Shown here piece by piece: positions 61,565-64,000 of a DNA stretch of 64,000 nucleotides. The notes beneath the pieces were generated by a model. That model saw only the letters and a list, made by a program, of their open reading frames with translations. It did not search any database and was not told where the DNA came from. Both the position numbers and the translations under genes were made by a program. The stretch spans positions 186,001 through 250,000 of the forward strand of contig NZ_JBDQZI010000003.1 of the NCBI RefSeq assembly GCF_042920265.1, in the 5' to 3' direction. This DNA comes from Lysinibacillus_B sp042920265. GTDB taxonomy: Bacteria > Bacillota > Bacilli > Bacillales_A > Planococcaceae. Position 1 is the stretch's first letter, and each line of letters opens with the position of its first letter.

Positions 61565-62542
61565 ATGTCAAACAAAGTATTAGTTTTAGCTGAAACGCGT
61601 GAAGGAAGTCTACGTAATGTATCATTTGAAGCAATCGCAGCAGGGAAGCAAATTGCTGACGGTGGTGAAGTAGTAACGGTATTAATTGGTGATGGTGTAG
61701 CAGGTGTTGCTAGCGATTTAATCGCTTACGGTGCAGATCGTGTTGTAACAGTGGAGCACCCACATTTAAAAACATATACTTCTGACGGCTTCAGCCAAGC
61801 ATTCATGGCTGTTGTAGAGCAAGAAAAGCCAGAAGCAATCGTATTCGGTCATACAGCTTTAGGGAAAGATTTATCACCGAAAATTGCTTCTAAATTACAG
61901 TCAGGTTTAATTTCGGATGTGACAGAAATTGAAGGTGCTGGTGATGACGCAGTATTTATCCGCCCAATTTACTCTGGTAAAGCATTTGAAAAAGTGAAAG
62001 TAAAAGATGGGGTTGCATTTGTAACAATCCGTCCAAACAATATTGCATCACTAGAAAGAGATGCAGGTCGTTCTGGCGATGTATCTTCAATTACTGTAGA
62101 TATTACAAACTTACGTACAATCATTAAAGAAGTAGTACGTAAATCAACAGACGGTGTAGATTTATCAGAGGCTAAAGTAGTAGTAGCTGGTGGTCGCGGT
62201 GTGAAATCAGAAGAAGGTTTCGAGCCATTAACAGAGCTTGCTAACTTACTAGGCGGTGCAGTGGGTGCATCTCGTGGTGCATGTGATGCAGAATACTGTG
62301 ATTATTCCTTACAAATCGGTCAAACAGGTAAAGTTGTAACACCAGACCTTTATATTGCAGCTGGTATTTCAGGCGCGATTCAGCACTTAGCAGGTATGTC
62401 GAACTCTAAAGTCATCGTAGCCATCAACAAAGACCCAGAAGCAAATATCTTCAAAGTAGCTGACTATGGTATTGTTGGCGACTTATTCGAAGTCATTCCA
62501 ATGTTAATCGAAGAGTTTAAAGCATTAAAAGTAAATGCTTAA
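61565..62542 (+). CDS. etfA: Electron transfer flavoprotein alpha subunit
   Basis: FAD-binding subunit of ETF, 325 residues. The C-terminal FAD domain has VAGGRGVKSEEGFEPL, GASRGACDAEYCDYSLQIGQ, and PDLYIAAGISGAIQHLAGM with AINKDPEANIFKVADYGIVG. SD GGAGGG. Final gene of the cluster, before a terminator; acyl-CoA dehydrogenase and thiolase are not in this window. Confidence 0.96.
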   Translation: MSNKVLVLAETREGSLRNVSFEAIAAGKQIADGGEVVTVLIGDGVAGVASDLIAYGADRVVTVEHPHLKTYTSDGFSQAFMAVVEQEKPEAIVFGHTALGKDLSPKIASKLQSGLISDVTEIEGAGDDAVFIRPIYSGKAFEKVKVKDGVAFVTIRPNNIASLERDAGRSGDVSSITVDITNLRTIIKEVVRKSTDGVDLSEAKVVVAGGRGVKSEEGFEPLTELANLLGGAVGASRGACDAEYCDYSLQIGQTGKVVTPDLYIAAGISGAIQHLAGMSNSKVIVAINKDPEANIFKVADYGIVGDLFEVIPMLIEEFKALKVNA

Positions 62543-62573
62543 TTAGGCTCTATCAATAAGCAGTCTTAAAAGT

Positions 62574-62612
62574 AAAGGCATGCGTCGGTTTTAACCGACC
62601 ATGCCTTTTTAT
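62574..62612 (+). terminator. Terminator of fadR-fadB-etfBA
   Basis: AAAGGCATG-C-GTCGGTT pairs with AACCGAC-CATGCCTTT (one bulged C), followed by TTTT. Confidence 0.9.
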
Positions 62613-62615
62613 CTT

Positions 62616-63977
62616 TTATGTTGTAACGACACCTTCCGCATCGATGATCGATTCAAATTCGGCGAGTGCCTCCTCGAATAAATCGAGCGCTGTGTTTAAC
62701 TCATTTGCTGTAATCACTAAAGGGGGAGCGATGATGACAGAGGATTCATGACTGTACGTATAGAAACCACGCTCAATGAGTAAGCCCATAAAACGTTTCA
62801 TAAAGCCACTAGGATCCACACCATAACCAAGGCTTAGCGGTAACATTGGCTCTTTCGTGTCTTTATCGCGCGTTAGCTCAACTGCTGCAAATAGACCAAT
62901 TGACCGCACCTCTCCAACATATTTATGGGAGGCGATACGAGTTAAGCGTTTTTTCAATAGTTCCCCCATAGCAGCACAATTTTCAACAAGCTGCTCATCT
63001 TCTACCACTTGTAGGGCGGCACAACCAATTTGTGTGCACATCGTATGCCCGCTATATGTTAAGCCTGTCAGTAACAGTTCATCACCGAAGTGCTGTGCAA
63101 TTTCTTCACTAACAATGACTCCGCCAAGTGGAGCATACCCCGATGTAACCCCTTTTGCGAATGTCATCATATCAGGTTGGAAATTAAAGTGATCAACAGC
63201 AAACATTTTCCCTGTGCGTCCAAAGCCTGTCATGACTTCATCGCAAATCAGTAGGATACCAAATTCATCACAAATAGCTCGTACACCTTCTAAATAGCCT
63301 GTTGGTGGAACGATGACCCCGTTACTGCCTGGGATTGGCTCCAAAACAATGGCGGCGATTGCATAAGGATTTTCATAGAGCACTTGCTGACGTAGCTTTT
63401 TTAAATAATAGTGTGTGACGGCTTCTTCGGATTCAAATGATACAGGTTCATGATAAGCATGCGGTACATCAAATTTGACAAAGCCACTTAAACCAGGCTC
63501 GGCACTGAAGCGACGCGTTTCACCTGTTAAATTCCCTGCGCCAAATGTTGCACCGTGATAAGAGCGATAGCGTGAAAAGATTTTTGTACGTCCTGTGACC
63601 ATGCGTGCCATTTTAATCGCATGGTCATTTGCTTCTGCCCCGCCGCATGTAAAAAATACTTTTTGCATATTGGAAGGAGCTAGTGCAATAATGCGCGCTG
63701 CAAGGTCTGATTTTGGTTTTGTGGCAAAGCTAGGTGCAGCAAATGGGTACGTCCCTATTTCGCGGAACGCTTGTAAAACGGCAGGGTGTTGATGCCCGAT
63801 ATTTTGATACACAAGCTGTGAGGACATATCTAGATATTGCTTATCATGCTCATCCCAAAAATAAACACCTTGCGCTTTTGTCATCACCTTTGGGGTAATA
63901 TGGTTTTGTCTGGACCAAGAATGAAGTACATGCGCCTTATCAGTTTGTTGAACTGTTTCATAATTATAATTTGTCAT
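62616..63977 (-). CDS. Class III aminotransferase
   Basis: PLP-dependent aminotransferase of 453 residues, fold type I class III. The PLP lysine is in MTFAKGVTSGYAPLG; FFTCGGAEANDHAIKMAR, SYHGATFGAGNLTG and LICDEVMTGFGRTG complete the family pattern. It resembles taurine-, beta-alanine- or omega-aminotransferases; the amino donor cannot be determined. ATG 63977 follows GGAG at eight bases; the longer frame begins GTG 63986 inside the SD region. Convergent with etfA. Confidence 0.88.
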   Translation of the reverse strand: MTNYNYETVQQTDKAHVLHSWSRQNHITPKVMTKAQGVYFWDEHDKQYLDMSSQLVYQNIGHQHPAVLQAFREIGTYPFAAPSFATKPKSDLAARIIALAPSNMQKVFFTCGGAEANDHAIKMARMVTGRTKIFSRYRSYHGATFGAGNLTGETRRFSAEPGLSGFVKFDVPHAYHEPVSFESEEAVTHYYLKKLRQQVLYENPYAIAAIVLEPIPGSNGVIVPPTGYLEGVRAICDEFGILLICDEVMTGFGRTGKMFAVDHFNFQPDMMTFAKGVTSGYAPLGGVIVSEEIAQHFGDELLLTGLTYSGHTMCTQIGCAALQVVEDEQLVENCAAMGELLKKRLTRIASHKYVGEVRSIGLFAAVELTRDKDTKEPMLPLSLGYGVDPSGFMKRFMGLLIERGFYTYSHESSVIIAPPLVITANELNTALDLFEEALAEFESIIDAEGVVTT

Positions 63978-64000
63978 ACGTAACACTCCATTTCATTGTA

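Overview
The window is about 64 kb of low-G+C Gram-positive chromosome. Gene content and order match Bacillales, and the best fit is the Solibacillus/Lysinibacillus side of Planococcaceae. Blocks of Bacillus subtilis synteny are clear: polA-mutM-coaE-gapB-nrdR-dnaB-dnaI-thrS; infC-rpmI-rplT-ysdA-ysdB-ysdC; ysgA-pheS-pheT; rnhC-zapA-yshB-polX-mutS2-yshE; lcfA-fadR-fadB-etfB-etfA. sspI and a CotA-type laccase indicate a spore former. The assignment rests on synteny and protein reading, not on a database search.

Layout. 1-14 kb: end of a chemoreceptor gene, a small membrane protein, DNA replication and repair genes, gluconeogenic gapB, primosome genes dnaB/dnaI, T-box-controlled thrS and the L20-leader-controlled infC operon. 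14-20 kb: YcgR/YcgQ membrane pair, ysdB behind a near-perfect sigma-W promoter, a dimeric dUTPase, an M42 peptidase and argF. 20-34 kb: an unassigned structured RNA, a globin-coupled chemoreceptor, the NAD operon nadBCA divergent from nifS, sspI, ysgA, T-box-controlled pheST and TPP-riboswitch-controlled thiMDE. 34-48 kb: a DUF3817-MFS fusion, two dCache chemoreceptors, VanW lipoprotein, isochorismatase-like hydrolase, cotA, psiE, dbpA, rnhC. 48-51 kb: an NprR-like HTH/TPR regulator followed by a 46-residue exported peptide and an unknown protein. 51-64 kb: zapA, cvpA, polX, mutS2, yshE, a 26-residue membrane peptide, the fatty-acid degradation cluster under FadR, and a class III aminotransferase.

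Two features deserve most attention. First, the regulator/peptide/unknown-protein group at 48654-50731 has the architecture of an RRNPP peptide-signalling module. Second, the intergenic space carries a family of nested-palindrome repeats (at least seven copies), and a related short G+C-rich hairpin lies between tandem copies of the 3' ends of rplT and argF. In argF the two tails differ only at synonymous positions.

Several starts differ from the longest reading frame because a Shine-Dalgarno sequence (SD) decides for an inner codon. dnaI and infC appear to use ATC and ATT starts. Promoter, operator and riboswitch consensus sequences are recalled from the literature; no search or folding program was run.
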